Below, one piece after another: positions 15,075-23,760 of a DNA stretch of 38,458 nucleotides (positions are counted from its first letter, which is position 1; each line of letters opens with the position of its first letter). The position numbers and the translations under genes were made by a program. The notes below the pieces were generated by a model, which was given only the letters and a program-made list of their open reading frames with translations, did no database searches and had not been told where the DNA came from. Origin of the DNA: Bacteroidota bacterium (GTDB lineage: Bacteria; Bacteroidota; Bacteroidia; Chitinophagales; Chitinophagaceae); contig SXXL01000008.1 of NCBI GenBank assembly GCA_005789565.1, positions 1 through 38,458 of the forward strand, given 5' to 3'.

Positions 15075-17033
15075 ATGAGACGTTTTATTTTACTTTTCTT
15101 CAGCTGGTCGATCCTCGCTCATGTTTCCGAAGCACAGACTTTATTGACGTATGGCCCTTATAAAGTAGAGGCCAACGAATTTCTTCGGGCCTACAAGCGC
15201 AACAACACGGATACTCTCTCCGATCGGGAAGCCTCCATTCGGGCCTACCTCGATCTTTTCGTAAAGGCTAAAATGAAAGTACGGGAGGCCTATGTCCGTC
15301 GGTACGACACGCTTCCGGCTATCGTGCAAGAAGTGGAGAACCTGCGGACGCAACTCATCGATAAGTATATGGCGGATCCAGTCCTGCTGGAGCGCATGAA
15401 AACAGAGGCGTTTCAACGAAGTCAGACCGATCGGGCGGTCGCCCATCTTTTTATTTCCTTTCGCAACGACAACCGGGAACTTGATTCGGTCCGGTCTAAT
15501 ACCCGAAAAGCAGCAGTAGAAAAAAAACTACGCCAGGGGGTTGATTTTTTGGCCCTTGCCAAAGAGTATTCGGATGATCCTTCGGTCGACCGAAATCAAG
15601 GCCAATTGGGCTATATCACCGCCTTCACGCTCCCCTATGAAATGGAATCGGCCATCTATCAAACACCGGTCGGCAACACCAGCAATTGGGTGCGCTCGAA
15701 CATGGGTTTTCATCTTTTTCGGGTATTAGGGGAAAGACCGGCCGTGGGTACGATCCGTGCCAAACAGATCCTGCTGGCCATTCCCCCCGGCGCGGATGAG
15801 ACAGAGAAAAAGCGTATCGTCTCCGTAGCCGACTCTCTTTATCTGGCCTTGAAGAAAGGAGCTGATTTTGGCGAGCTAGCCCGACAGTACAGCAACGACT
15901 ATGTTTCTGCCGCCAACGGAGGTCTCTTGATGGAATTTGGTATCGGACAGTACGATCCGGTGTTTGAACAGGCGGTAGTTGCCCTTCAAAAAGACAATGA
16001 TATTTCAGCTCCATTCAACACGTCATACGGATGGCACATCGTGCAGCGCCTATCGGTCGTAAGGCCCTTGGCCGACCTCCATCTACCGGAGGTACAGCAG
16101 GCGCTCGATCAGAAAATACGTGCCGATGACCGTTGGCGTCAGGCCAAAGATTTTATTTATGAGCTGGTTCGTGCGAAGGCCGATGCCCGACGGACAGCCT
16201 ACGAGGAGGATGCTCTTTGGCAGTACGCCGATAGTCTGCTCGACCGAAAGGCCATGACCACCCCAGGCAAGGGCATTCAAAACAATACAGCGCTGTTCAC
16301 CCTCGGGAAGCCTCCGTCCAAAAAAGTATTTACGGCCGCCAATTGGATCGAATACGCGACAAATTTTCGCTACCAACCCGACGGAAGTGGACTCAAACCG
16401 CATGCGCAGGTACGAAACGAATGGGAGCAGTATCTGATGGTCGAGTACTATCGAAATAACTTGGAATCCTTCAATCAAGAATACCGCGATCAATTGACCG
16501 AGTTCCGGGATGGAAACTTATTCTTTGAGATCATGCAGCGGGAAGTGTGGGATAAGGCACAAGCCGATACGGCCGGCCAACGAAAGATTTTCAACCAACA
16601 GCCCGGCAAGTACAATTGGAAGCCCAGCGCAGCCGTAGTCATGTTTTTCTGTTCGGATGTGAATGCCGCGAAAGAATTGCATGCGAAGATCCAGGCAAAG
16701 CCTTCCAATTGGAAGAATGAATCCTTATCCTACGGCGAACGCGTCTTTTTCGATTCCGCTCGCATGGAGTGGGAACAAATTCCGAATGGGCAAGGGGAAA
16801 CGCTCGCAGCCGGACAATTGCTGGAGCCGGTCATCAATCAGACCGACAACAACGCCACATTCGCATACATTCTGCGGGTCTTTCCTCAACCCGGACCCAA
16901 GACGTTCGAGGAGGCACGGGGAAGTCTGATTAGTGATCTGCAAACCGAATTGGAAAAAAATTGGGATCAGGCCTTGCAGCAGAAATATCCCCTGAAGGTG
17001 AATCAGAAAGTATTGGCTACGCTGTTCAAATAG
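15075..17033 (+). CDS. Periplasmic peptidyl-prolyl isomerase with two parvulin domains (PpiD/SurA-like)
   Basis: This exported protein of 652 residues has a signal peptide (RRFILLFFSWSILAHVSEAQ) and a helical chaperone region. A first parvulin domain covers about residues 125-220 (RAVAHLFISF ... YSDDPSVDRNQGQLGYI ... MGFHLFRVLG), and a second about 225-325 (RAKQILLAIPP ... YSNDYVSAANGGLLMEFG ... YGWHIVQRL). A long C-terminal region of about 320 residues has no motif I recognise. It lies 17 bp after the redoxin gene. It is longer than, and only distantly similar to, the SurA-like protein at 1563. It ends 6 bp from the convergent metF gene with no terminator. Confidence 0.87.
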   Translation: MRRFILLFFSWSILAHVSEAQTLLTYGPYKVEANEFLRAYKRNNTDTLSDREASIRAYLDLFVKAKMKVREAYVRRYDTLPAIVQEVENLRTQLIDKYMADPVLLERMKTEAFQRSQTDRAVAHLFISFRNDNRELDSVRSNTRKAAVEKKLRQGVDFLALAKEYSDDPSVDRNQGQLGYITAFTLPYEMESAIYQTPVGNTSNWVRSNMGFHLFRVLGERPAVGTIRAKQILLAIPPGADETEKKRIVSVADSLYLALKKGADFGELARQYSNDYVSAANGGLLMEFGIGQYDPVFEQAVVALQKDNDISAPFNTSYGWHIVQRLSVVRPLADLHLPEVQQALDQKIRADDRWRQAKDFIYELVRAKADARRTAYEEDALWQYADSLLDRKAMTTPGKGIQNNTALFTLGKPPSKKVFTAANWIEYATNFRYQPDGSGLKPHAQVRNEWEQYLMVEYYRNNLESFNQEYRDQLTEFRDGNLFFEIMQREVWDKAQADTAGQRKIFNQQPGKYNWKPSAAVVMFFCSDVNAAKELHAKIQAKPSNWKNESLSYGERVFFDSARMEWEQIPNGQGETLAAGQLLEPVINQTDNNATFAYILRVFPQPGPKTFEEARGSLISDLQTELEKNWDQALQQKYPLKVNQKVLATLFK

Positions 17034-17039
17034 GGTTTC

Positions 17040-17990
17040 TCAGATCTGTCCGACTACATCGGCGATCAGCTGCGGACGGCCCAGTGTATAATAGTGCAGC
17101 ACGGGTACACCGCTTTTCTTGAGCTCACGCGACTGCATCAACAACCACTCGGCACCGACCTTTTCAACGTCCAGGTCGGTTTTGCATTTGTGCACGGCGT
17201 TGGCCAGGTCGGCCGGCAGGTCGATGTGAAAGGTCTTGGGCAGGATGGTCAGTTGCTTTTTGCTGTAGATGGGTTTTAGTCCCGGTATGATCGGCACCAT
17301 GATCCCCATTTCGCGGCAGCGGGCAACGAAGTCATGAAACTTCTGGTTGTCGAAGAACATTTGGGTTACGATGTAATCGGCACCGAGGTCCACTTTTCTC
17401 TTGAGATACTGCAGGTCCGTATCCATATTCGGAGCTTCGAAATGTTTTTCCGGATAACCCGCCACGCCGATGCAGAAACCGGTTTTGTGTGAGTCGCGGA
17501 GGTCTTCCTCTAAATAAACACCATCGTTCAGGTCCACCACCTGTTTGAGCAGGTCGGAGGCGTATTTATGTCCCCCCGGCTCGGGCTCGAAACTCATTTC
17601 GTTCTTGGCGGCATCACCCCGCAGGACCAATACGTTGTCGATTCCGAGATAATGCAGGTTGATGAGCGCATCCTCGGTTTCGTTGACACTGAATCCGCCA
17701 CAGATCAAGTGGGGCACGGTATCCACGTTGTATTTATTGAGGATGGCCGCACAGATGCTTTCGGTACCGGGTCGTTTACGAACCACCACTTTTTCAAATC
17801 CGCCGTCCGGGCGTTTCTTGAAAACGTGTTCGCTGCGATGATACGTTACATTGATAAAAGCGGGCTGGTGTTCCATCAAGGGGTCGAGGTGATTATATAA
17901 CGCACCGATACCCTTGCCCTTGAGGGGTGGGAGAACCTCAAAAGACACCAGCGTGTCTTTCGCTTGCCGAATGTGATCGATCACTTTCAT
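17040..17990 (-). CDS. metF: Methylenetetrahydrofolate reductase
   Basis: This cytosolic flavoenzyme reduces 5,10-methylene-THF to 5-methyl-THF, the methyl donor for methionine synthesis. Family marks over 316 residues are VSFEVLPPLKGKG, FINVTYHRSE, VDTVPHLICGGFS, NVLVLRGD, GVAGYPEKHFEAPN and ADYIVTQMFFDN, then PIIPGLKPI. The ATG at 17990 is preferred to an in-frame TTG 9 nt upstream that lies in the promoter box. A perfect TACTTTTG box ends 6 nt before this ATG, which suggests leaderless transcription. It is divergent from lptB and convergent with the parvulin gene. Confidence 0.95.
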   Translation of the reverse strand: MKVIDHIRQAKDTLVSFEVLPPLKGKGIGALYNHLDPLMEHQPAFINVTYHRSEHVFKKRPDGGFEKVVVRKRPGTESICAAILNKYNVDTVPHLICGGFSVNETEDALINLHYLGIDNVLVLRGDAAKNEMSFEPEPGGHKYASDLLKQVVDLNDGVYLEEDLRDSHKTGFCIGVAGYPEKHFEAPNMDTDLQYLKRKVDLGADYIVTQMFFDNQKFHDFVARCREMGIMVPIIPGLKPIYSKKQLTILPKTFHIDLPADLANAVHKCKTDLDVEKVGAEWLLMQSRELKKSGVPVLHYYTLGRPQLIADVVGQI

Positions 17991-17996
17991 CGCGCA

Positions 17997-18004
17997 CAAA
18001 AGTA
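17997..18004 (-). promoter_or_regulatory. -7 box TACTTTTG for metF
   Basis: Perfect TAnnTTTG on the minus strand, ending 6 nt before the metF ATG. No convincing -33 TTTG is seen. Confidence 0.5.
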
Positions 18005-18063
18005 ATGAATATGAGGGTATCTATTCGAACCGTTAAAATGCCCTATGGGCGGGGGGAAGCCCT

Positions 18064-18071
18064 TAATTTTG
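18064..18071 (+). promoter_or_regulatory. -7 box TAATTTTG for lptB
   Basis: Perfect TAnnTTTG ending 4 nt before the lptB ATG, so there is no room for a Shine-Dalgarno if this promoter is used. Confidence 0.5.
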
Positions 18072-18075
18072 CTCC

Positions 18076-18870
18076 ATGTCCATTGCCATACAAACCCGCG
18101 ACTTGGTCAAACGCTACGGTTCCCGAACGGTCGTTAACCAAGTCTCCTTTGAGGTTGCTCAAGGGGAGATCGTGGGATTGCTGGGACCTAACGGTGCCGG
18201 GAAGACTACTTCTTTTTATCAGGTCGTGGGACTGATCAAGCCCGATGCGGGGCAGGTCTTTCTGGATGGAACCGATATTACGGACCTCCCCATGTACAAG
18301 CGGGCTCAATTAGGGATCGGCTATCTGCCCCAAGAGGCCTCTATTTTCCGAAAGCTCAGCGTGGAGGATAACATCCTGGCGGTGTTGGAGATGAAAAATT
18401 ACTCCAAGACCGAGCAGCGCGACCGCCTGGAATCTTTACTCAATGAGTTTCGCTTGCAGCATGTTCGCAAAAGCAATGGCGATGTGTTGAGTGGTGGCGA
18501 GCGTCGCCGAACGGAGATTGCCCGTGCCCTGGCGGTGGATCCCAAGTTCATTTTGCTCGACGAACCTTTTGCCGGCATCGATCCCATTGCGGTGGAGGAT
18601 ATTCAGTCGATCGTAGCCCGACTCAAATACCGGAACATCGGGATCCTCATCACCGACCATAATGTAACTGAAACCTTGTCGATTTGCGACCGGGCCTATT
18701 TGCTCATCGAAGGAAAGATCTTCAAGCATGGAACCGCGGAAGAGTTGGCCGCCGATGAGAAAGTACGCAGTTTGTATCTGGGTCGCAATTTTGAATTGAA
18801 GCGCAAAGATTGGCTTTACGAAGAGGCCATGCAGGTGGGACCGGCCACCGATAACCCTTCCAACCGGTAA
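18076..18870 (+). CDS. lptB: LPS export ABC transporter ATP-binding protein LptB
   Basis: This is the cytoplasmic ATPase of the LptB2FG complex that drives lipopolysaccharide transport to the outer membrane. Walker A is GPNGAGKT (37-44), the Q-loop region reads [17 protein letters not shown], the signature is LSGGERRR, Walker B is [13 protein letters not shown], and the switch histidine is in [10 protein letters not shown]. The EASIFRKL and [14 protein letters not shown] segments are typical of LptB as opposed to other ABC ATPases. At 264 residues it has a C-terminal tail of about 20 residues beyond the usual end. It heads a plus-strand run of four genes (lptB, deaminase, GH3, fabG) with gaps of 19, 57 and 26 bp. 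Confidence 0.94.
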   Translation: MSIAIQTRDLVKRYGSRTVVNQVSFEVAQGEIVGLLGPNGAGKTTSFYQVVGLIKPDAGQVFLDGTDITDLPMYKRAQLGIGYLPQEASIFRKLSVEDNILAVLEMKNYSKTEQRDRLESLLNEFRLQHVRKSNGDVLSGGERRRTEIARALAVDPKFILLDEPFAGIDPIAVEDIQSIVARLKYRNIGILITDHNVTETLSICDRAYLLIEGKIFKHGTAEELAADEKVRSLYLGRNFELKRKDWLYEEAMQVGPATDNPSNR

Positions 18871-18889
18871 AGGTCGTATCGTATACGCT

Positions 18890-19882
18890 ATGGATTTTCG
18901 CTCCCTCCCCAAGATTGAATTGCACTTGCACCTCGACTGCAGCTTGAGCTTGGCCGTGGTGCAACAGCTCGACCCATCCGTTTCCGCGGAGGTATATCGA
19001 AATGACTTTGTGGCGCCGTCCCGTTGCCATGATCTGGTCGATTATATCCAACGCGCCGAAAAACAAATGCTCCTGATGCAATCGCATGAATCCTTGCGCT
19101 TGGTGACGCTCGATCTTTTCGATCAACTGAAAGCGGATGGATTGATCTATGCCGAGATCCGCTTCGCACCCCTGCTTCATATAGCCCGGGGCTTAACGCC
19201 TCGTGAAGTGGTGGAGACCGTGGAAGCCGCCACCCGGGAGGGGATCGCACGTACCGGCGTGGAAGCCGGCATCATTCTTTGCACGCTTCGGAATTACAAC
19301 GAGGAACAGAGCCTGGCCACGGTGCAATTAGCCGAGGCTTTTCGGGGCACGCGGGTTGTGGGCTTTGACATCGCCGGTGATGAAGCGGGTTATCCGATCG
19401 ATGCACATGAATCGGCTTTTGCCTTTGCCCAGTCTCGTGGCATTCCTTGCACTGCACATGCCGGAGAGGCCTGTGGTGCGTCGAGTGTATGGAACGTGTT
19501 GAAGCACTGTCATCCTACCCGGATCGGTCACGGTGTACGGAGTGCGGAAGACCCGGCGTTGATCGAGCATCTGAAAGCGAATGATATTCACCTGGAGGTT
19601 TGTCCCACCAGCAACCTACAAACCAATATCTACCGGCAGATCGAAGACCATCCGGCCGATCGCATCCTTCGTGCCGGCGTATCCATGAGCGTGAATACCG
19701 ATGCCCGGACGGTAACGCCTACTACACTTTCCGATGAATATGCCTTGTTGCATCGGGTGTTCGGGTGGACGCTCGCCGATTTCAAACACTGCAACCTGGA
19801 GGCAATTCGGCATTCTTTCGCCACGCCCGATCTAAAAGCATCCTTGCAACGGCAGGTGGAGGCGGCTTACCGCTTGAGCTGA
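18890..19882 (+). CDS. add: Adenosine deaminase family protein
   Basis: This is a metal-dependent purine deaminase (adenosine to inosine, or a close relative). Zinc ligands are seen in ELHLHLD (His12, His14), in PCTAHAGEACG (His, with the catalytic Glu), in TRIGHGVRS, and the Asp in MSVNTDARTVTPTTLSDEY. CPTSNLQTN is also conserved. Two details depart from classical mammalian-type enzymes: the HLHLDGS loop reads HLHLDCS, and the second Asp of NTDD is Ala. The latter varies among bacterial members, so activity is still likely, but adenine or another purine substrate is possible. Its length of 330 residues is normal. It follows lptB by 19 bp. Confidence 0.85.
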   Translation: MDFRSLPKIELHLHLDCSLSLAVVQQLDPSVSAEVYRNDFVAPSRCHDLVDYIQRAEKQMLLMQSHESLRLVTLDLFDQLKADGLIYAEIRFAPLLHIARGLTPREVVETVEAATREGIARTGVEAGIILCTLRNYNEEQSLATVQLAEAFRGTRVVGFDIAGDEAGYPIDAHESAFAFAQSRGIPCTAHAGEACGASSVWNVLKHCHPTRIGHGVRSAEDPALIEHLKANDIHLEVCPTSNLQTNIYRQIEDHPADRILRAGVSMSVNTDARTVTPTTLSDEYALLHRVFGWTLADFKHCNLEAIRHSFATPDLKASLQRQVEAAYRLS

Positions 19883-19939
19883 CCGAAATCCTGTAATCTC
19901 TCCAGCTCATTCGTTAAAAATGATTTATTTTCAGAAGCG

Positions 19940-21451
19940 ATGAACATCCTGTCTCCCGCTATTTCCTCTCTTGCGCGCATGCGCAGCTGGCGCATCGACG
20001 CCTGGCGGGAAAATCCCATGAATGCCCAGCGAGACGTCTTGCAAGAGTTGGTCACCTCCGCACAGTACACCGAGTTCGGACGGCAATATCATTTTTCCTC
20101 CCTATTCAATATCCGATCGTTCAAAGAGACGGTGCCGGTGCATGAATACGAAGATCTCAAGCCCTATATCGATCGGATCATGCTGGGCGAGCAGAATGTA
20201 TTGTGGGATACACCCATCCATTGGTTCGCCAAAAGCAGCGGCACCACGAGCGACCGAAGCAAATTCATCCCCATTAGTCAGGAGAGTTTGTCCAATGGCC
20301 ACTACAAAGCCTCCAAGGACGTGCTCACCATGTATTATCAATTTCATCCGGATTCCAATTTGCTGACCGGGAAGGGATTGATCATCGGCGGCAGCCACAC
20401 CCTGCATGCGGTCAATCCCGAAGCGCAATACGGCGACCTGAGTGCCGTGTTGTTGCAAAATTCTCCGTTCTGGGGGCACTGGCTTCGCACGCCCGATCTG
20501 AGCATTGCGTTGATGGATGAATGGGAAACCAAAATTGAAAAACTGGCCCAGGCCACCATTGCGGAAAATGTGACCTCTATTTCCGGGGTGCCGACGTGGA
20601 CACTCGTTCTTTTTCGTCGCATCCTGGAGATCACGGGACGGTCGACCATGAAAGAAGTCTGGCCCCACCTCGAACTATACTTGCATGGCGGGGTCTCGTT
20701 TACACCCTATCGAGAACAGTTTGAACAACTCATCGGTAAGCCGATCCATTATCTCGAAATGTACAACGCCAGCGAGGGATTCTTCGCGGCCCAGGACCGT
20801 CCGGGTACCGAGGGCATGTTGTTATTCCCCGATCATGGCATCTTCATGGAATTCATGCCGCTTGCGGAGTACGGGAAAAAACATCCGATAACCGTGGGCT
20901 TGGATAAAGTGGAGTTGGGTAAGCAGTATGCACTGGTGATATCGACCAACGGCGGACTCTGGCGGTATTTGATCGGCGATACGATCCAGTTCACGCAGCT
21001 GAATCCGTATCGGATCAACGTCAGTGGTCGGCTCAAACATTATATCAACGCCTTCGGCGAGGAAGTGATCGTCGATAATTCCGACAAAGCGATCGCCGCA
21101 GCCGCACAAGCCACCCAGGCGGTCGTATCGGACTATACCGCAGCACCGATCTATTTTTCCGCCGATGGAAACGGGGCCCATGAGTGGATCGTGGAATTTG
21201 AACGATCACCGGATTCGATGGATCGATTTGTAGAGGTGTTGGATCGGTCCCTCCAACAACTGAATAGTGATTACGAAGCGAAGCGGCATAAAAGCATCGC
21301 GCTGCGGATGCCGCAGGTACAGGTGGCGCGACCGGGACTTTTCCGGGATTGGCTGAAAGCCCGGGGTAAGTTAGGGGGACAGCATAAAGTACCCCGACTC
21401 AGCAATGAGCGGACCCTGCTGGAAGAATTGCTTTCCATGAATAAGGCCTAA
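19940..21451 (+). CDS. GH3 auxin-responsive-promoter family protein (acyl-adenylate / amide synthetase fold)
   Basis: This bacterial member of the GH3 family is related to plant acyl-acid-amido synthetases, an ANL-like adenylating fold. Diagnostic segments are TVPVHEYEDLKPYIDRIM, the phosphate loop WFAKSSGTTSDRSKFIPIS, VPTWTLVLFRRI, YLEMYNASEGFFAAQD, LWRYLIGDTIQFT and the hinge-region NVSGRLKHYINAFGEEV. The length of 503 residues fits bacterial GH3. Its substrate in Bacteroidota is unknown to me. It has no signal peptide and is presumably cytosolic. It sits between the deaminase and a FabG-type reductase in one apparent transcript. Confidence 0.88.
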   Translation: MNILSPAISSLARMRSWRIDAWRENPMNAQRDVLQELVTSAQYTEFGRQYHFSSLFNIRSFKETVPVHEYEDLKPYIDRIMLGEQNVLWDTPIHWFAKSSGTTSDRSKFIPISQESLSNGHYKASKDVLTMYYQFHPDSNLLTGKGLIIGGSHTLHAVNPEAQYGDLSAVLLQNSPFWGHWLRTPDLSIALMDEWETKIEKLAQATIAENVTSISGVPTWTLVLFRRILEITGRSTMKEVWPHLELYLHGGVSFTPYREQFEQLIGKPIHYLEMYNASEGFFAAQDRPGTEGMLLFPDHGIFMEFMPLAEYGKKHPITVGLDKVELGKQYALVISTNGGLWRYLIGDTIQFTQLNPYRINVSGRLKHYINAFGEEVIVDNSDKAIAAAAQATQAVVSDYTAAPIYFSADGNGAHEWIVEFERSPDSMDRFVEVLDRSLQQLNSDYEAKRHKSIALRMPQVQVARPGLFRDWLKARGKLGGQHKVPRLSNERTLLEELLSMNKA

Positions 21452-21477
21452 TTTTACGGCCATTCAAAACCCTACTT

Positions 21478-22233
21478 ATGAAAATGCTGGAAGGAAAAGT
21501 TGCGATCGTTACCGGAGCGGCCCGGGGCATCGGAGAAGCCATCGCTATTCAAATGGCCGAACACGGGGCGCACATTGCATTTTCGTATGTGAGCGACAGC
21601 AGTGCGGAAAAAGCATTGGCCCTCGAGCAAAAATTACAAGCGATGGGCGTCAAGGCGAAGGCCTGGAAAAGCAATGCCGGTGATTCAGCGCAGTGCGAGT
21701 CGTTCGTCAACGAAGTCTTGCAGACATTCGGACAGATCGATATACTGGTCAACAACGCGGGCATTTCCAAAGACAATTTACTGATGCGAATGACCAATGA
21801 GCAGTGGGAACAGGTCATACAGGTAAACCTGAACAGCGTATTCTATATGACCAAGCAGGTGATCCGGCCCATGATGAAAGCCCGCAACGGGGTCATCCTC
21901 AACATGAGCTCCATCATCGGCGAGATCGGCAATGCCGGTCAAGCGAGCTACGCCGCCAGCAAGGCTGGTATCATTGGCTTCACCAAGTCGGTAGCCAAGG
22001 AACTGGGCAGCCGCAACATCCGTTGCAATGCGATCGCGCCCGGATTTGTGGAAACCGATATGACCCAATATCTAAAAGAGGGCGAAGGCGCCGAAAAATA
22101 CAAAGCCGGAATTCCGCTCGGTAAATTCGCCGCCGCATCCGACATTGCCAACGTAACCGTTTTTCTGGCCAGTGATATGGCTTCTTATATTACGGGGCAG
22201 GCCATTAGTGTTTGTGGGGGGTTAAATATCTAG
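21478..22233 (+). CDS. fabG: 3-oxoacyl-[acyl-carrier-protein] reductase FabG-type SDR
   Basis: This is a short-chain dehydrogenase/reductase of 251 residues, probably the NADPH-dependent beta-ketoacyl-ACP reductase of fatty-acid synthesis. The cofactor motif TGAARGIGEA is at about residues 12-21, NNAG is present, and the catalytic Ser-Tyr-Lys set is in NMSSIIGEIGNAGQASYAASKAG. IRCNAIAPGFVETDMTQ and the terminal ASYITGQAISVCGGLNI are typical FabG. There is no acyl carrier protein or other fatty-acid gene beside it, so a different carbonyl substrate cannot be excluded. A heptad array begins at the base after the TAG stop. Confidence 0.88.
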   Translation: MKMLEGKVAIVTGAARGIGEAIAIQMAEHGAHIAFSYVSDSSAEKALALEQKLQAMGVKAKAWKSNAGDSAQCESFVNEVLQTFGQIDILVNNAGISKDNLLMRMTNEQWEQVIQVNLNSVFYMTKQVIRPMMKARNGVILNMSSIIGEIGNAGQASYAASKAGIIGFTKSVAKELGSRNIRCNAIAPGFVETDMTQYLKEGEGAEKYKAGIPLGKFAAASDIANVTVFLASDMASYITGQAISVCGGLNI

Positions 22234-22380
22234 CTGTCCGCCGACCGCTGTATTACGACTAATGACCAATGTCCGACTTTGACAGCCGAAGCCTTGGCGA
22301 AGGCTGGTGACCGCTGATTTTGCTGCGGACAGCCAACGGCGGACTTTACAACAGACATTAATCCTTCACCTTAACCTTCC
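22234..22380. repeat. Composite heptad array with hairpin between fabG and the DNA glycosylase
   Basis: Six in-register heptads run from 22236 to 22277, including GTCCGCC, GACTAAT and GACCAAT. A hairpin follows (AGCCTT 22290-22295, loop GGCG, AAGGCT 22300-22305). A partly inverted copy of the first units follows (CGGCGGAC near 22338-22345), then GGTGAAG-type units at 22361-22380, read on the minus strand. These last units encode the C-terminus (KVKVKD) and neighbouring TAA of the convergent glycosylase gene. The array occupies the entire gap between the two convergent genes. Confidence 0.78.
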
Positions 22381-22996
22381 TCCGATTCATGTAATCGTGC
22401 CAGAGGATCATGGCGGCGATGGTACGATTGGGGCGCCAGGCTTCGGCGACGGACAACATTTTTTCTTTACTCACGGAATCGGGCAGGTCTTTGTTGCGTT
22501 TGAGGCTATTGACCAGGGCAATGTCGCCTAAGGGGAACAGGTCGGTACGTCGCAGGGCGTGCATAAGATAGACGTCGATGGTCCAGTGACCGATCCCTTT
22601 CAATTCGATCAATTGTTCCCGAACGTCTTCATCTGGTTGATGATATAAGGCGCGCAGGCGAATGCGTTTGGAGCGAACGGCTTCGGTGAGTTCCCGGGCG
22701 TACACGATCTTTTGTCGAGTGAAATAACAATCCTTCAATTCGGAATCAGAGAGGGCGGCAATTTTTTCAGGGGTAACGGTTCCGATTTTGTTTTTGAGTC
22801 GGTTGAAGGCTGCGTAGGCTGCAGCCAGTGATACTTGTTGTTCGAGGATGGTGAGGATCAGGGTTTGAAAGCTGTTGGGGCGCACCCACATCTTGGGATG
22901 TCCGTGCTCGCGTAGGATCCTTTTTAGGTCGGCATCACGTTTGGCCAGTGTATCGCAGAGGCGGTGGAAGTTATCCGCATCAAAACGCCGGATCAT
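22358..22996 (-). CDS. DNA-3-methyladenine glycosylase II-type (AlkA/HhH-GPD) protein
   Basis: This is a base-excision repair glycosylase of the HhH-GPD superfamily. The helix-hairpin-helix is LIELKGIGHWTIDVYLMHAL, and the candidate catalytic Asp is in LFPLGDIALVNSL. The domain opens with SFQTLILTILEQQVSLAAAYAAFNRL. There are no C-terminal iron-sulfur cysteines, so it is AlkA-like and not endonuclease III. The start at 22996 overlaps the stop of the upstream enoyl-CoA hydratase gene as ATGA and gives 212 residues; a longer in-frame extension would lie inside that gene. Its last codons and stop lie in GGTGAAG-type repeats. Tight coupling to phenylacetate-type genes is notable. Confidence 0.85.
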   Translation of the reverse strand: MIRRFDADNFHRLCDTLAKRDADLKRILREHGHPKMWVRPNSFQTLILTILEQQVSLAAAYAAFNRLKNKIGTVTPEKIAALSDSELKDCYFTRQKIVYARELTEAVRSKRIRLRALYHQPDEDVREQLIELKGIGHWTIDVYLMHALRRTDLFPLGDIALVNSLKRNKDLPDSVSKEKMLSVAEAWRPNRTIAAMILWHDYMNRRKVKVKD

Positions 22997-23751
22997 TTTT
23001 TCTTGAATTGCGCGATGGCGTTTTTGGTGAATTCGCTGAGTACCAGCCGACCACTGATGGCGGCTCGGTCGATCAGCAGGGTATCCCAATGTTCGGTACC
23101 GGCCCAGCTAACTTTTTTAATTTCTTTCATGGCTTCCGGATTCGACTGCACCAGTTGTTTGGTGAGTCGATCGATCGAGGCATCAACTCCTTCCATCGAT
23201 TCATGTACTTCGGCAAAAAGTCCTTTTTCCCTGGCCCAGGCGGCCGAGCGCCAGGATTGTGCATCGAAAGCGAGTTGCGTGTATGCTGCAGTCCCGATCT
23301 TTCGTTCCACAACGGGTCCTACTACAAATGGTCCGATGCCCACGGCCAGCTCGCTGAGTTTGATAGAGGCATTCTCGATGGCGATGGCATAATCGGCTGC
23401 TGCGGCTAGTCCCACGCCGCCCCCCACACATTTAGCCTGGATGCGGGCCAGGATCGGCTGTGGCGTTTGGCGCATGGCGTTGATGACATGGGCAAAGCCG
23501 CTGAAGAATTGGAGCCCGCCGGCTTCATCCGAGATCGCTACCAGTTCATCAAACGACGCCCCGGCACAAAATGCTTTTTCACCGACGCTTTGCAGGACGA
23601 TCACCTTGGTATTGGCGTCGTTTCCGGCCGTGCGGATGGCTTCCGCCAGTTCCATCAGGATCTTCCCTGGAAGCGAATTGCTTTGCGGGTGGAAGAATTC
23701 GATGCGGCAGAGGCCGTCTTGTACCGTAGAGCGAACATAGGCGTCAGACAT
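22993..23751 (-). CDS. Enoyl-CoA hydratase/isomerase family protein in the paaZ operon
   Basis: This is a crotonase-fold enzyme of 252 residues. The oxyanion hole is formed by KAFCAGASFDEL and the CVGGGVGLAAAADYAIA segment. Of the two Glu residues of classical hydratases, the first (in GGGxEL) is Gly here, while one in the ASIKLSELAVGIGP segment may represent the second. A standard hydration mechanism is therefore not assured. Its position 9 bp after paaZ suggests a role in ring-cleavage product oxidation (PaaF-like) or a related acyl-CoA step, but the assignment is contextual. The start at 23751 follows paaZ closely, and its TGA overlaps the glycosylase ATG. Confidence 0.82.
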   Translation of the reverse strand: MSDAYVRSTVQDGLCRIEFFHPQSNSLPGKILMELAEAIRTAGNDANTKVIVLQSVGEKAFCAGASFDELVAISDEAGGLQFFSGFAHVINAMRQTPQPILARIQAKCVGGGVGLAAAADYAIAIENASIKLSELAVGIGPFVVGPVVERKIGTAAYTQLAFDAQSWRSAAWAREKGLFAEVHESMEGVDASIDRLTKQLVQSNPEAMKEIKKVSWAGTEHWDTLLIDRAAISGRLVLSEFTKNAIAQFKKK

Positions 23752-23760
23752 AAGCAGGAT

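Noticed and set aside
18890-19882. Inactive deaminase because NTDD reads NTDA and DGS reads DCS
   Set aside because: The first Asp (metal ligand), the metal histidines and the HAGE glutamate are all present. The second Asp varies in bacterial members, so loss of activity is not supported.
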